The notes under the pieces are model-generated. The model had not been told where the DNA came from. It saw only the letters and a list, made by a program, of their open reading frames with translations, and did no database searches. Below, in pieces: positions 9,272-17,815 of a stretch of 64,000 nt of DNA. The position numbers were made by a program, and so were the translations under genes. Every line of letters begins with the position of its first letter. Position 1 is the stretch's first letter. The DNA comes from Streptomyces thermolilacinus SPC6 (GTDB taxonomy: Bacteria > Actinomycetota > Actinomycetes > Streptomycetales > Streptomycetaceae). The stretch spans positions 3,139,895 through 3,203,894 of the forward strand of contig NZ_ASHX02000001.1 of the NCBI RefSeq assembly GCF_000478605.2. The letters are read 5' to 3'.

Positions 9272-9679
9272 TCAGCGCCGCCCCGAGACGGTGCCCGCGA
9301 CGAGCCGCACCAGCTCCACGTCCCACGTCGGCAGCAGCAGTTCGGCGGGCGTCCCGCTCCCGCCCGCCGGAACGGCCGTGCAGGTCAGCGAGGTCCCGCC
9401 CCGCCCGCCGCCGGACACCGCCGACACGGGCCCGGCCAGCCGCACCGGCTCCTCGGACGCGCCGTCGAGCACGACCCCGGTCCCGCTCAGCACGACGGTG
9501 CCGCGCCGCAGGTCGGCCGCCCGCGCACCCATCCGGTACCGGCAGCGCAGCCGCACGGTCTCCCCCCGCCGGTAGGCGGCGACGCGGCGGGGGGGGCGGG
9601 GCCTGTCCAGCGCCGTCCCGCCGAGCCACACCCCCAGGTCCATCAGGGCGTGCAGGGCGAATTCCAGCGACAGCAGCAT
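9272..9679 (-). CDS. Hypothetical protein, 135 residues
   Basis: I do not recognise this family. It has a hydrophobic N-terminal segment (LLSLEFALHALMDLGVWLG), then a soluble part rich in beta-prone sequence with a Cys in LRCRYR and one in LTCTAV. G+C-rich third positions support coding. It ends 15 bases from the end of the sensor kinase gene (convergent) and lies downstream of the LURP-like gene in the same direction, 51 bases apart, so the two may form a transcription unit. An alternative start is the ATG at 9646. Confidence 0.6.
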   Translation of the reverse strand: MLLSLEFALHALMDLGVWLGGTALDRPRPPRRVAAYRRGETVRLRCRYRMGARAADLRRGTVVLSGTGVVLDGASEEPVRLAGPVSAVSGGGRGGTSLTCTAVPAGGSGTPAELLLPTWDVELVRLVAGTVSGRR

Positions 9680-9730
9680 GCGAGCGCTCGGCTCCTCGGT
9701 AGGGCGGATCGGATCGGGGACGCGGCGCGG

Positions 9731-10312
9731 TCAGCGGGACTGGAGGGCGTCCAGCCCGGCGGCCACGCACAGGGCGAGAGCCGGGTCGAGCTCCGGGTCG
9801 TGGACGCGCACGACGTACCGGTCGCGCAGCCCCCACAGCCGCTCGACCGACAGGACCGGCTCGCCGTCGTGGACGAAGTCGAAGTGGTACACGAACGGCA
9901 CCGGCGGCACGGGGACGGGCAGGAACGTGTCGACGACCTGCCAGACGCGCCGCGCGAGCGCCACGGGAAGACTGCGCTCCCGTCCCACGGCGGCGGGCCG
10001 CCCCTCGGGGACAAGGTGCCAGGTGGAGCGCGGCAGGGAGGCTCTGGCGTCCTTCCGGAAGAAGCCGAGCGGCTGCCCGTCCGCGCCGGTCACGTCGTAC
10101 GCGGTGCCGAAGTCCAGCGCCTTGAGTGCCCTGAACGCGCCGAGCCGCCGGGCCCGGTCCTCCCCCGTCCAGAAGGTCAGCTCCTCTTTGAGCGTGAACC
10201 GCTCCTGCTCACCGAACGCGAGAACGTCCCCGCCGTCCGGCGCCGTGACGACGTACCGGTTGACGAGCGGGGTGACCTTCTGGGTCATCAGGTATGCGCC
10301 GAGCTGCTCCAC
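9731..10312 (-). CDS. LURP-one-related / scramblase-like (Tubby-fold) protein
   Basis: 193 residues from the GTG at 10312. The sequence VNRYVVTAPDGGDVLAFGEQ and DVTGADGQPLGFFRKDARA resembles the beta-barrel core of LURP-one-related / phospholipid scramblase proteins; bacterial members have no firm function. Start choice: the in-frame region from 10369 to 10313 has poor third-position G+C (about 79%) and contains a TACTGT -10-like element six bases before the GTG at 10312, suggesting a leaderless transcript. The ATG at 10288 is another option. It lies upstream of and may be cotranscribed with the 135-residue hypothetical gene. Confidence 0.65.
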   Translation of the reverse strand: MEQLGAYLMTQKVTPLVNRYVVTAPDGGDVLAFGEQERFTLKEELTFWTGEDRARRLGAFRALKALDFGTAYDVTGADGQPLGFFRKDARASLPRSTWHLVPEGRPAAVGRERSLPVALARRVWQVVDTFLPVPVPPVPFVYHFDFVHDGEPVLSVERLWGLRDRYVVRVHDPELDPALALCVAAGLDALQSR

Positions 10313-10432
10313 CCTCGAACAGTAGGCAGCCGCCGGGCGCCGCCCCTCCGCCTCAGGAGGGATTGGCACCCCCGCCGACCGGAGGGGTACGCGGCCCGGC
10401 GAGGACCGCCGGGAAGGGGGGCGGGGTCCGGA

Positions 10433-10885
10433 TCAGCCGTACATGCGGCGCATCGCGAAGTCGACCATCTCCTCGACGGCCTTCGCGTCGAACACGATCC
10501 GGTGGTCGCCCTCCATGTCGAGGACGAAGCCGTACCCGGTCGGCAGGAGGTCCAGGACCTCCGCGCCGGTGATCACGAAGTACTTGGACTCCTTGCCCGC
10601 GTACCGGCGCAGCTGCTTCAGGGACGTGAACATCGGGATGACCGGCTGCTGCGTGTTGTGCAGCGCCAGGAAGCCCGGGTTGTCGCCGCGCGGGCAGTAC
10701 ACCTTGGACGTGGCGAAGATCTGCTGGAAGTCCTCGGCGGACATCGAGCCCGTGGTGAACGCGCGCACCGCGTCGGCGAGGGACGGCGGCGACGGCTCCG
10801 GGTACAGCGGCGGCTGCTGCCCGTACCCCTGCTGGGGCGGGGCGTACTGCTGCTGGGCGCCCGGGTTCTGCTCGTAGCCGTACAT
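10433..10885 (-). CDS. SseB-domain protein
   Basis: 150 residues. A Gln/Pro/Tyr/Gly-rich N-terminal tail (about 1-35) precedes an SseB-type domain with the recognisable segments YCPRGDNPGFLALHNT, IPMFTSLKQLRRYAGKES and LDLLPTGYGFVLD. SseB domains are widespread in Streptomyces in small proteins of unknown role, sometimes linked to type VII secretion or enhanced serine sensitivity; no such neighbours are seen here. The ATG at 10885 has no clear ribosome-binding site; TACCCT lies eight bases upstream, compatible with a leaderless start. Confidence 0.75.
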   Translation of the reverse strand: MYGYEQNPGAQQQYAPPQQGYGQQPPLYPEPSPPSLADAVRAFTTGSMSAEDFQQIFATSKVYCPRGDNPGFLALHNTQQPVIPMFTSLKQLRRYAGKESKYFVITGAEVLDLLPTGYGFVLDMEGDHRIVFDAKAVEEMVDFAMRRMYG

Positions 10886-10956
10886 GCACGCAAGGGTACT
10901 GAGTGCGCGGCCCGCCCGTGCGCCCGCCCGGCAAGTGGGCGGGGGCCCTCCGGGGC

Positions 10957-11283
10957 CTACAGGGCGCTCGCCACGATCAGCGCGACCGTCGGCGCCAGGG
11001 TCGCCGCCGCGCCTACCGACCAGTACAGGGCGCCGCTGCCCTCGTCCCGGCGGCGGACCGGCCGGTTCGCCAGCCACCAGACCAGCGCGAACAGCAGCAC
11101 GACGGGACCGAACACCACGAACCACGGCCACACGCCGTCGTTCTCCGTCGGCTCCCGCCGCGTCCAACCCAGCGCCGCGAGCGGCCAGTTCGACAGCAGG
11201 TACCAGACCATCCACACGGGTACGACGGCGGGAACCCCGAGCCCCAGGTTCAGCCCCGCCCCCACCACCAGCCACTTCCGCAT
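10957..11283 (-). CDS. Small membrane protein, three predicted helices
   Basis: 108 residues. Hydrophobic segments lie at about 4-34 (one or two helices), 50-70 and 85-107, with the loop RPVRRRDEGSG in between. No recognised domain. Divergent from the SUKH gene with only 39 bases between the two start codons. CAGACT sits six bases before the ATG, so the promoter probably gives a leaderless transcript. Confidence 0.6.
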   Translation of the reverse strand: MRKWLVVGAGLNLGLGVPAVVPVWMVWYLLSNWPLAALGWTRREPTENDGVWPWFVVFGPVVLLFALVWWLANRPVRRRDEGSGALYWSVGAAATLAPTVALIVASAL

Positions 11284-11309
11284 CGGCCCAGTCTGTCAGT
11301 GGCGCGCCC

Positions 11310-11322
11310 TACGCTCACCCGT
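11310..11322 (+). promoter_or_regulatory. Leaderless -10 promoter element of the SUKH gene
   Basis: TACGCT at 11310-11315 is followed by seven bases and then the ATG. This TANNNT-N6/7-start geometry places the transcription start at the first codon. Confidence 0.55.
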
Positions 11323-12000
11323 ATGAGCGCACACATCTGGGCGGGCGTACGGGAACGGGTCCTCGCGCTGGCCAAGACGCCCGGCGCGGACGAGGTGTTC
11401 GGATTCCCGCGCGGCGGCACCCCGCTGGACGACCCACTGACCGAGGCCGAGTTGGCCGACCTGGAGCGGTACTGCGGGGTGCGGCTGCCCGACGAGTACC
11501 GGAACTTCCTGCTGCACGTCGGCGCGGGCGGCGCGGGCCCGGCGTACGGCGTCTTCCCGGTCCGCCGCGACGCCGGCGGAGCGTGGCAGTGGCACGGCGA
11601 CGGCGGCGACATGACGCTGCCGAAGCGCCTCGCGGAGCCGTTCCGGCAGCGCATGTCCCCGGAGGAGCTGGACGCCCTTCTGGGGGACCAGCCCGACGAG
11701 GAGGCGTACGAGGACATCGACGACTTCGACACGGCGAACGACGCGTGGGAGGAGCGGCTCTACGCCACCCTGTGGTCCGACGACCACACGGCCGGCGCGA
11801 TCTGCCTGTGCCACCTGGGCTGCGCCCAGCGGCAGTGGCTCGTCGTGTCCGGCCCGGAGCGCGGCCGCATGTGGGACGACTCCCGCTGCGACCACGCGGA
11901 CCTGGAACCGCTGGGCGTGACGTTCGCCCAGTGGTACCTGGACTGGCTCGCGGAGGCCGAGAAGACCGCCGGGACGGTCAGCCCTTCAGAGACGCGATGA
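11323..12000 (+). CDS. SMI1/KNR4 (SUKH) family protein
   Basis: 225 residues. The SUKH core is visible as LTEAELADLERYCGVRLPDE followed by YRNFLLHVGAGGAGP, the helix-strand signature of the family, and a later region with two Cys-containing segments (ICLCHLGCAQRQWL). SUKH proteins are frequent immunity proteins against contact-dependent or secreted nuclease toxins, but stand-alone chromosomal copies also occur. No toxin gene is adjacent. Its 3' end overlaps the DUF397 gene tail to tail by 23 bases. Confidence 0.8.
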   Translation: MSAHIWAGVRERVLALAKTPGADEVFGFPRGGTPLDDPLTEAELADLERYCGVRLPDEYRNFLLHVGAGGAGPAYGVFPVRRDAGGAWQWHGDGGDMTLPKRLAEPFRQRMSPEELDALLGDQPDEEAYEDIDDFDTANDAWEERLYATLWSDDHTAGAICLCHLGCAQRQWLVVSGPERGRMWDDSRCDHADLEPLGVTFAQWYLDWLAEAEKTAGTVSPSETR

Positions 12001-12178
12001 ACGGCGCCCACGCCCGCGCGGACACCACGACCACGCCCCCGTCCGGCACCTTGGAGTCCCGGACGGGGACCAGACCGGTGACGCCGTCGGCGACTTCGAC
12101 GCAGTCGCCACCCGACGCATTGCTGTAGCTACTGCTCCGCCAGATGGCGCTGTTCAAGTCGATTGGGTTGCTTGCCAT
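11978..12178 (-). CDS. DUF397 domain protein (partner of the XRE regulator)
   Basis: 66 residues: LNSAIWRSSSYSNASGGDCVEVA is the DUF397 hallmark (W-x-S-S-x-S, then CVEVA), ending in a predicted strand region VVVVSARAWAPFIASLKG. DUF397 proteins in Streptomyces are typically encoded beside WhiJ-like XRE regulators and are thought to antagonise or modulate them. The start codon lies 50 bases inside the regulator gene, so the two are translationally linked. Confidence 0.88.
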   Translation of the reverse strand: MASNPIDLNSAIWRSSSYSNASGGDCVEVADGVTGLVPVRDSKVPDGGVVVVSARAWAPFIASLKG

Positions 12179-13019
12179 TTCGGTAGTCCTCAGCCGCTGA
12201 TTCGATCAAGGCGAGGGACGCCTGTGGCGCCAATGCGGCGGCCCTCAGCAGATCGTACGACTTCTGGTAGCCGGCTACGAGAGCTGGATCGTCAATGGTG
12301 TGCCCGCTGTGCAGCGACTCCGTGTAGACCAAGGGTGGAGCGTCGGCGAAGGTGAGGATCTTGGCGCTGCCAATCATGAACGGGTGCGCCCCGACGTTCC
12401 ACGGCAGGACTTGCACAATGATCCGTCGCCGCTTCACCAGAGCTGTGATGCGGTCGAGCTGCTCCGCCATCTGCTGGGGCTGAAGGAGGGACTGGAGAAC
12501 CAGCCCCTCAGGCAGAACCACCCAGTAGCACGGCTTGGCGTGGTCCTCCTCGAAGATGCGCGCCCTAGCGAGTCTGGCGGTGACCTTGACCTCTGTCTCC
12601 GCCATCGGCTCCAGCGGCCTGATCGCCGCGGCTACGGCGTACGCGTACGCCTCAGTCTGAAGCAGACCTGGAAAGACCGTCGGGCACCACTCTTCGATGG
12701 TGAGCGCGCACTTCTCCGCCTCCAGGATGCGTTCGAAGTACTCGGCGTGGCCGTTCCGCCGGGCCCGCCGCACATCCTCGCAACACCGCTCGAAGTACCC
12801 GTCCGTCTTCAGGGCTCGGTCCACATGCCGGGCCAGGTCTGCGGGGATGCTCCGCTGGCCGCGCTCGATCTCGCTCAGGTACGTCGCCCCGTAGAAGCTG
12901 CCCTCCACCAACTGCTCCAGCGTGAGGCCCGCCCGCTCGCGCTGGAAGCGCAGCTCCTTGCCGTAGAAGCTCGGCACGCTCTCCGAGCCGTCGATCTCCA
13001 CCCGCTGCCCTCGCGCCAC
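12129..13019 (-). CDS. WhiJ-type XRE/HTH transcriptional regulator (DUF5753)
   Basis: 296 residues. An N-terminal helix-turn-helix lies at about 16-70 (GKELRFQRERAGLTLEQLVE, then YLSEIERGQRSIP). It is followed by the long DUF5753 sensor region with typical motifs WCPTVFPGLLQTEAYA and PFMIGSAKILTFADAPPLVY. The GTG at 13019 is used, with GGGGAT upstream; the longer frame to 13112 lacks these. Codon third positions are visibly less G+C-rich than in neighbouring genes, suggesting later acquisition. With DUF397 downstream and a 64-residue protein divergently upstream, this is the classic Streptomyces WhiJ-type trio involved in developmental control. Confidence 0.9.
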   Translation of the reverse strand: MARGQRVEIDGSESVPSFYGKELRFQRERAGLTLEQLVEGSFYGATYLSEIERGQRSIPADLARHVDRALKTDGYFERCCEDVRRARRNGHAEYFERILEAEKCALTIEEWCPTVFPGLLQTEAYAYAVAAAIRPLEPMAETEVKVTARLARARIFEEDHAKPCYWVVLPEGLVLQSLLQPQQMAEQLDRITALVKRRRIIVQVLPWNVGAHPFMIGSAKILTFADAPPLVYTESLHSGHTIDDPALVAGYQKSYDLLRAAALAPQASLALIESAAEDYRNGKQPNRLEQRHLAEQ

Positions 13020-13132
13020 CGGAGATCCCCGTTCACACCTGACCCCGTGGGGCGGAAACGGCTTCCACGGTAGGCGGCACCGCGCCAGTCTGTGACGGGT
13101 TCGCCACAGCACGCACGGAAAGGGTGAACACG

Positions 13133-13327
13133 ATGAACATCGACTACGACGCGGAGGCCGACCGGCAGGCGCGCCTCACGGTGGACGAGCTGCGAGTGGT
13201 CCTCGGGTCGCACGGGATCAAGCTGCCGTCGCTCGGGCGCGACTTCGCGGACCCGCCGCTGATCACGCTAGGGAACTGCAACCTGGCGACCGCCAGGGCT
13301 CTGGTGGACGTTCTGCGCAGGGCGTGA
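13133..13327 (+). CDS. Small conserved protein divergent from the XRE regulator
   Basis: 64 residues, MNIDYDAEADRQARLTVDEL onward, with a conserved-looking C-terminus around NLATARALVDVLRRA. Start at the ATG at 13133 with GAAAGG nine bases upstream; a GTG at 13124 is in frame but worse placed. Small proteins of this kind recur in Streptomyces opposite WhiJ-like regulators, and I infer that it is regulated by that protein. No enzymatic motif is seen. Confidence 0.7.
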   Translation: MNIDYDAEADRQARLTVDELRVVLGSHGIKLPSLGRDFADPPLITLGNCNLATARALVDVLRRA

Positions 13328-13371
13328 AAGGCGTAACGCGTCACAGTTCGGGCGGCAGGGGTTGCCCTTAT

Positions 13372-13409
13372 TACCCGTGGGTAGCATCATCGTAGCTACT
13401 AGCTGGTAG
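13372..13409. promoter_or_regulatory. Candidate operator/promoter of the acyl-CoA dehydrogenase gene
   Basis: Contains TACCCGTGGGTA (13372-13383, five-base arms) and CTAC-N6-GTAG (13396-13409), with further GTAGC/GCTAC half-sites between. The cluster of nested inverted repeats lies 45-80 bases before the start codon. It looks like a TetR-type operator, but no regulator is assigned. Confidence 0.4.
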
Positions 13410-13453
13410 ATGCACGAGGAACCTGCCTCCCGATCCCTTACGGAGCCGTCGCC

Positions 13454-15283
13454 ATGGGGCACTACAAGTCGAATCTCCGCGACATCGAGTTCAACCTCTT
13501 CGAGGTCCTCGGGCGCGACAAGGTGTACGGCACCGGTCCGTTCGAGGAGATGGACGTCGAGACCGCCAAGAGCGTCCTGGACGAGCTCCGCCGCCTCGCG
13601 GAGAACGAGTTCGCCGAGTCCTTCGCCGACGCGGACCGCAACCCGCCGGTCTTCGACCCGGAGACCAACACCGCTCCCATCCCGGAGTCCTTCAAGAAGT
13701 CCTACAAGGCCTTCATGGACTCCGAGTACTGGCGGCTCGGCCTGCCGGAGGAGATCGGCGGCACGACCTCCCCGCGCTCCCTGATCTGGGCGTACGCGGA
13801 GCTGATCCTCGGCTCGAACCCGGCCGTGTGGATGTACTCCTCCGGCCCGGCCTTCGCCGGTGTCCTCTTCGAGGAGGGCAACGAGGCGCAGAAGAAGATC
13901 GCCGAGATCGCCGTCGAGCGCCAGTGGGGCTCGACCATGGTGCTGACCGAGCCCGACGCGGGCTCCGACGTGGGCGCCGGCCGCACCAAGGCCGTCCAGC
14001 AGGAGGACGGCTCGTGGCACATCGAGGGCGTGAAGCGGTTCATCACGTCCGGTGAGCACGACATGTCGGAGAACATCCTCCACTATGTCCTCGCCCGTCC
14101 CGAGGGTGCCGGTCCGGGCACCAAGGGCCTGTCGCTGTTCCTCGTCCCGAAGTACCACTTCGACTGGGAGACCGGCGAGCTGGGCGAGCGCAACGGCGTC
14201 TACGCGACGAACGTCGAGCACAAGATGGGCCTCAAGGCGTCCAACACGTGCGAGATGACCTTCGGCGACAAGCACCCCGCCAAGGGCTGGCTCATCGGCG
14301 ACAAGCACGACGGCATCCGCCAGATGTTCCGCATCATCGAGTTCGCCCGCATGATGGTCGGCACGAAGGCCATCGCCACCCTCTCCACGGGCTACCTCAA
14401 CGCCCTGGAGTACGCCAAGGAGCGCGTGCAGGGCCCCGACCTGGCGAACTTCATGGACAAGACCGCGCCGAAGGTCACCATCACGCACCACCCCGACGTG
14501 CGCCGCTCGCTCATGACGCAGAAGGCGTACGCGGAGGGCATGCGCGCCCTCGTCATGTACACCGCCGCGATCCAGGACGAGATCCAGATCAAGGAGGCGG
14601 CGGGCGAGGACGCCAAGGCGCTGCACGGCCTGAACGACCTGCTCCTGCCGATCGTGAAGGGCTACGGCTCCGAGAAGTCGTACGAGCAGCTCGCCCAGTC
14701 GCTCCAGACGTTCGGCGGCTCCGGCTACCTCCAGGAGTACCCGGTCGAGCAGTACATCCGGGACGCCAAGATCGACACCCTCTACGAGGGCACGACCGCC
14801 ATCCAGGGCCAGGACTACTTCTTCCGGAAGATCGTCCGCGACCAGGGCGCCGCGCTGAACACGCTCTCCGAGGAGATCAAGAAGTTCCTCGCGGTGGGCA
14901 CCGGCGGCGAGGACCTGGCCCCGGCCCGCGAGGCGCTCGCCAAGGCGGCCGTGGACCTGGAGGGCATCGTCGGCAAGATGCTCACGGACCTCACCGCGAC
15001 CGGCGAGGACGTCAAGAACATCTACAAGGTCGGCCTGAACACCACGCGCCTGCTCATGGCGTCCGGTGACGTCGTCGTCGGCTACCTGCTGCTGCGCGGT
15101 GCCGCCGTCGCCGCCGAGAAGCTGGCCGCCGGCGCCTCCGCCAAGGACGTCGCCTTCTACCAGGGCAAGATCGCGGCGGCGAAGTTCTTCGCGGCCAACG
15201 TCCTGCCCGGTGTCGCCACCGAGCGCCTCATCGCCGAGGGCGTCGACAACTCCCTGATGGAGCTGGACGAGTCCGCCTTCTGA
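13454..15283 (+). CDS. Acyl-CoA dehydrogenase (large, FadE-type with C-terminal extension)
   Basis: 609 residues, longer than the usual 380-400 because of a C-terminal extension domain found in FadE5-like enzymes. It catalyses FAD-dependent alpha,beta-dehydrogenation of acyl-CoA in beta-oxidation. The N-terminal and middle domains show [17 protein letters not shown] and the beta-barrel region. The FAD/catalytic region has [20 protein letters not shown] and the catalytic base Glu in [19 protein letters not shown] lies nine bases before the ATG. It is monocistronic: a strong hairpin follows. The promoter region holds inverted repeats. Confidence 0.93.
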   Translation: MGHYKSNLRDIEFNLFEVLGRDKVYGTGPFEEMDVETAKSVLDELRRLAENEFAESFADADRNPPVFDPETNTAPIPESFKKSYKAFMDSEYWRLGLPEEIGGTTSPRSLIWAYAELILGSNPAVWMYSSGPAFAGVLFEEGNEAQKKIAEIAVERQWGSTMVLTEPDAGSDVGAGRTKAVQQEDGSWHIEGVKRFITSGEHDMSENILHYVLARPEGAGPGTKGLSLFLVPKYHFDWETGELGERNGVYATNVEHKMGLKASNTCEMTFGDKHPAKGWLIGDKHDGIRQMFRIIEFARMMVGTKAIATLSTGYLNALEYAKERVQGPDLANFMDKTAPKVTITHHPDVRRSLMTQKAYAEGMRALVMYTAAIQDEIQIKEAAGEDAKALHGLNDLLLPIVKGYGSEKSYEQLAQSLQTFGGSGYLQEYPVEQYIRDAKIDTLYEGTTAIQGQDYFFRKIVRDQGAALNTLSEEIKKFLAVGTGGEDLAPAREALAKAAVDLEGIVGKMLTDLTATGEDVKNIYKVGLNTTRLLMASGDVVVGYLLLRGAAVAAEKLAAGASAKDVAFYQGKIAAAKFFAANVLPGVATERLIAEGVDNSLMELDESAF

Positions 15284-15313
15284 CGGCCGCGCCCCAGGGC
15301 GCTGCCGAGGCCT

Positions 15314-15359
15314 GACGGCCCGCTTCCCCGGATGGTCCGGTCCGGGGACGCGGGCCGTC
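15314..15359 (+). terminator. Terminator of the acyl-CoA dehydrogenase gene
   Basis: 18-bp stem with one internal mismatch (15314-15332 with 15341-15359), eight-base loop, 30 bases after the stop codon. Confidence 0.75.
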
Positions 15360-15366
15360 CGCGTAC

Positions 15367-15402
15367 CCGGACCCCGATGCCGTACCGGACCCCGATGCCG
15401 TA
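15367..15402. repeat. 18-bp tandem duplication
   Basis: CCGGACCCCGATGCCGTA occurs twice without a gap (15367-15384, 15385-15402) in the intergenic space. Confidence 0.85.
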
Positions 15403-15438
15403 CCGGGGCGTGCCCCGCCCGGTCGCCGTACCGCGTGC

Positions 15439-15933
15439 TCAGGCCGCGCGGCGGCGGGCCGGGCAGACGTCGAAGTGGCTCACCCGGCACGTGTCCGCCG
15501 GGACCGCGCCGTGCAGGTGCACCGCCGTGCCGTCGCCCGCTATGTACCAGCGGCGGCCGCGCGGCACCCCCGCCACCGGCCGCACCCCCGGCTCGATGGC
15601 CACCCACCGGTCGCCCGTCGTGCGGTGCCAGCGCGCCCGGCCCCCGCAGTACCGGCACGTCATGGGCGCGCCCGTGCGCGGCGAGGGCACCGGCGCGGGG
15701 CCCCGGCCGGACGCGCGCAGGGCCGCCGCCGTCACCGGCAGCACGTCCCCCAGCCGTACCGGATCGCGGTCCGCCGAGCCCGTGCCCGCCTTCGTGCACG
15801 CCGGGCACAGCGGCATCATCAGCGGCAGGCTCCACTGCGCGCCGGGCCCCTCGCAGGCCGCGCAGACGGGCCCCGCCGCGGCGCGGGCGGGCGCGGCGCC
15901 GCGCGGGGCGGCCGAAGTCGTCGTCGTCTCCAC
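15439..15933 (-). CDS. DUF6083-like zinc-ribbon protein
   Basis: 164 residues. Two Cys pairs in CAACEGPGAQWSLP/CPACTKAG and a CRYCGGRARWHRTTGDRW segment suggest metal binding; the latter with WHRT...WV resembles the DUF6083 family of Streptomyces. The start is the GTG at 15933, seven bases after GGAGGTG; the frame also extends to a GTG at 15951 that overlaps the ribosome-binding site. Function unknown. It is divergent from the M18 aminopeptidase gene. Confidence 0.65.
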   Translation of the reverse strand: METTTTSAAPRGAAPARAAAGPVCAACEGPGAQWSLPLMMPLCPACTKAGTGSADRDPVRLGDVLPVTAAALRASGRGPAPVPSPRTGAPMTCRYCGGRARWHRTTGDRWVAIEPGVRPVAGVPRGRRWYIAGDGTAVHLHGAVPADTCRVSHFDVCPARRRAA

Positions 15934-16046
15934 CAGTGCACCTCCGGTCACGCGTCGGTCTACGGTGTGTCTTCCCCGCCGATACTCGCAGCCACCACTG
16001 ACAACGCCGCTGCCCGAACCCCTGCGCCCACCGCCGGGGCCGCCCG

Positions 16047-16058
16047 TATGGTGTGGGC
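16047..16058 (+). promoter_or_regulatory. Leaderless -10 element of the M18 aminopeptidase gene
   Basis: TATGGT (16047-16052) plus six bases before the ATG at 16059; no ribosome-binding site is visible. Confidence 0.5.
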
Positions 16059-17354
16059 ATGAGCAGCTCTGCCACCCGCTTCGACCGCGGCCACACCGAC
16101 GACCTGATCACGTTCCTGGCGGCCTCGCCGTCTCCGTACCACGCCGTGGCGACCGCCGCCGAGCGGCTGGAGAAGGCCGGCTTCCGCCAGGTCGAGGAGA
16201 CCGCGGCGTGGGACGGCACGACGGGCGGCAAGTACGTGATCCGGGGCGGCGCGATCATCGCGTGGTACGTGCCGGAGGGCGCCGCCGCGCACACCCCGTA
16301 CCGGATCGTGGGCGCCCACACCGACTCGCCGAACCTCCGCGTGAAGCCGCGGCCCGACAGCGGCGCCCACGGCTGGCGGCAGGTCGCCGTCGAGATCTAC
16401 GGCGGGCCCCTGCTGAACTCGTGGCTCGACCGCGACCTGGGCATCGCCGGGCGGCTCACCCTCCGCGACGGCGGTCACCGGCTCGTCAACGTGGACCGGC
16501 CGCTGCTGCGCGTCCCGCAGCTCGCCATCCACCTCGACCGGGGCGCCAACGACGGCCTGAAGCTGGACCGGCAGCGGCACATGCAGCCCATCTGGGGCCT
16601 GGGCGACGACGTCCGCGAGGGCGACCTGATCCGCTTCCTCGCCGACGAGGCCGGGCTCGACGCCGACGAGGTCACCGGCTGGGACCTCATGGTCCACTCC
16701 GTGGAGCCGCCCGCCTACCTGGGACGCGACCGCGAACTGCTCGCCGCGCCGCGCCTGGACAACCTGCTGTCCGTGCACGCCGCCACCGCCGCGCTCGCCG
16801 CCGTCGCCACCGCCGGTGAACCGCCCGCGTGCATCCCCGTCATGGCCGCCTTCGACCACGAGGAGAACGGCTCCGAGTCGGACACCGGCGCGCAGGGCCC
16901 CCTGCTCGGCACGGTGCTGGAACGGTCCGTCTACGCGCGCGGGGGCACCTACGAGGACCGCGCCCGCGCCTTCGCCGGGACCGTCTGCCTCTCCTCCGAC
17001 GTGGGCCACGCCGTGCACCCCAACTACGCGGAGCGGCACGACCCGACGCACCACCCGCGCCCCAACGGCGGGCCGATCCTCAAGGTGAACGTCAACCAGC
17101 GGTACGCCACGGACGGTTCCGGCCGCGCCGTGTTCGCCGCCGCGTGTGACGAGGCGGGCGTGCCGTGGCAGTCGTTCGTCTCCAACAACGACATGCCGTG
17201 CGGCACGACGATCGGTCCCATCACCGCCGCCCGGCACGGCATCCGGACCGTGGACATCGGTGTGGCGTGCCTGTCGATGCACAGCGCGCGCGAACTGTGC
17301 GGCGCCGACGACCCGTACCTCCTCGCCAACGCCCTGGTCGCGTTCCTGAAGTGA
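16059..17354 (+). CDS. M18 family aminopeptidase
   Basis: 431 residues, the normal size for M18 (aspartyl aminopeptidase-like) metallopeptidases, cytosolic dodecamers that remove N-terminal residues from peptides. Dinuclear zinc ligands are seen in the expected order: VGAHTDSPNLRVKP (His), FDHEENGSESDTGAQGPLL (Asp/Glu and catalytic Glu), SSDVGHAVHPNY (Asp) and a late His in ACLSMHSARELCG. The leaderless ATG at 16059 is preferred to the GTG six bases upstream. It is followed after 97 bases by a small membrane-protein gene in the same direction with its own ribosome-binding site. Confidence 0.93.
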   Translation: MSSSATRFDRGHTDDLITFLAASPSPYHAVATAAERLEKAGFRQVEETAAWDGTTGGKYVIRGGAIIAWYVPEGAAAHTPYRIVGAHTDSPNLRVKPRPDSGAHGWRQVAVEIYGGPLLNSWLDRDLGIAGRLTLRDGGHRLVNVDRPLLRVPQLAIHLDRGANDGLKLDRQRHMQPIWGLGDDVREGDLIRFLADEAGLDADEVTGWDLMVHSVEPPAYLGRDRELLAAPRLDNLLSVHAATAALAAVATAGEPPACIPVMAAFDHEENGSESDTGAQGPLLGTVLERSVYARGGTYEDRARAFAGTVCLSSDVGHAVHPNYAERHDPTHHPRPNGGPILKVNVNQRYATDGSGRAVFAAACDEAGVPWQSFVSNNDMPCGTTIGPITAARHGIRTVDIGVACLSMHSARELCGADDPYLLANALVAFLK

Positions 17355-17451
17355 CCCCTCCTCATGTGACTTCAGGTCCGGAGGCGTCGCGGGCCCCGCA
17401 GCGGGTACCCGCAAGGTCTCCGGGACGAGTTCACACACGAGGAGGCACACC

Positions 17452-17685
17452 ATGGGCCTGGGCGGATGCCTGCTGCTCATCGCGGGAGGCGCGATCCTCA
17501 CGTTCGCGACCGACTGGGAAGTCAGCGGCTTCAATCTGGACGTCGCCGGACTGATCATGATGGCGGTGGGGCTGATCGGCGTCGCCGCGTACACGAGCCT
17601 GGCACGCCGGCGCAGGGCGGTCGTCCCGCCCGTCGCGCCGGTCATGGAGCCGGACCCGCTGCGCGACGACGGCCGCCACCTCTGA
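17452..17685 (+). CDS. Small membrane protein (DUF6458-like)
   Basis: 77 residues. Two transmembrane helices frame the motif TFATDWEVSGFNLDVAGLIM, which matches the DUF6458 pattern of actinobacterial two-helix proteins (helix, xxWxVxGxNLxxxG, helix). A basic then Pro-rich tail follows. GAGGAGG lies well placed before the ATG. Function unknown. Confidence 0.8.
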   Translation: MGLGGCLLLIAGGAILTFATDWEVSGFNLDVAGLIMMAVGLIGVAAYTSLARRRRAVVPPVAPVMEPDPLRDDGRHL

Positions 17686-17747
17686 CGCGGGCGTGCGGCG
17701 GCTCAACGGCAGCGCGCACCGGCTGAACGGCAGTGCGGCGGTACAGG

Positions 17748-17784
17748 GAACGCCCCCGGTACGACATACGTACCGGGGGCGTTC
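17748..17784. terminator. Bidirectional terminator
   Basis: 15-bp perfect stem (17748-17762 with 17770-17784), seven-base loop, between the convergent ends of the small membrane-protein gene and the thioredoxin-NHL gene. Confidence 0.8.
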
Positions 17785-17815
17785 GCGTACCGCCTGACAG
17801 GTCCTATGCCTGCGC

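Noticed and set aside
12129..13112. Longer start of the XRE regulator at 13112
   Set aside because: The extra 31 residues are Arg/Pro-rich, have no ribosome-binding site and overlap the divergent promoter region.
13268..16321. 1017-residue open frame antisense to the acyl-CoA dehydrogenase gene
   Set aside because: Low-complexity Ala/Gly/Arg/Val translation, no start signals, and the plus-strand enzyme is unambiguous.
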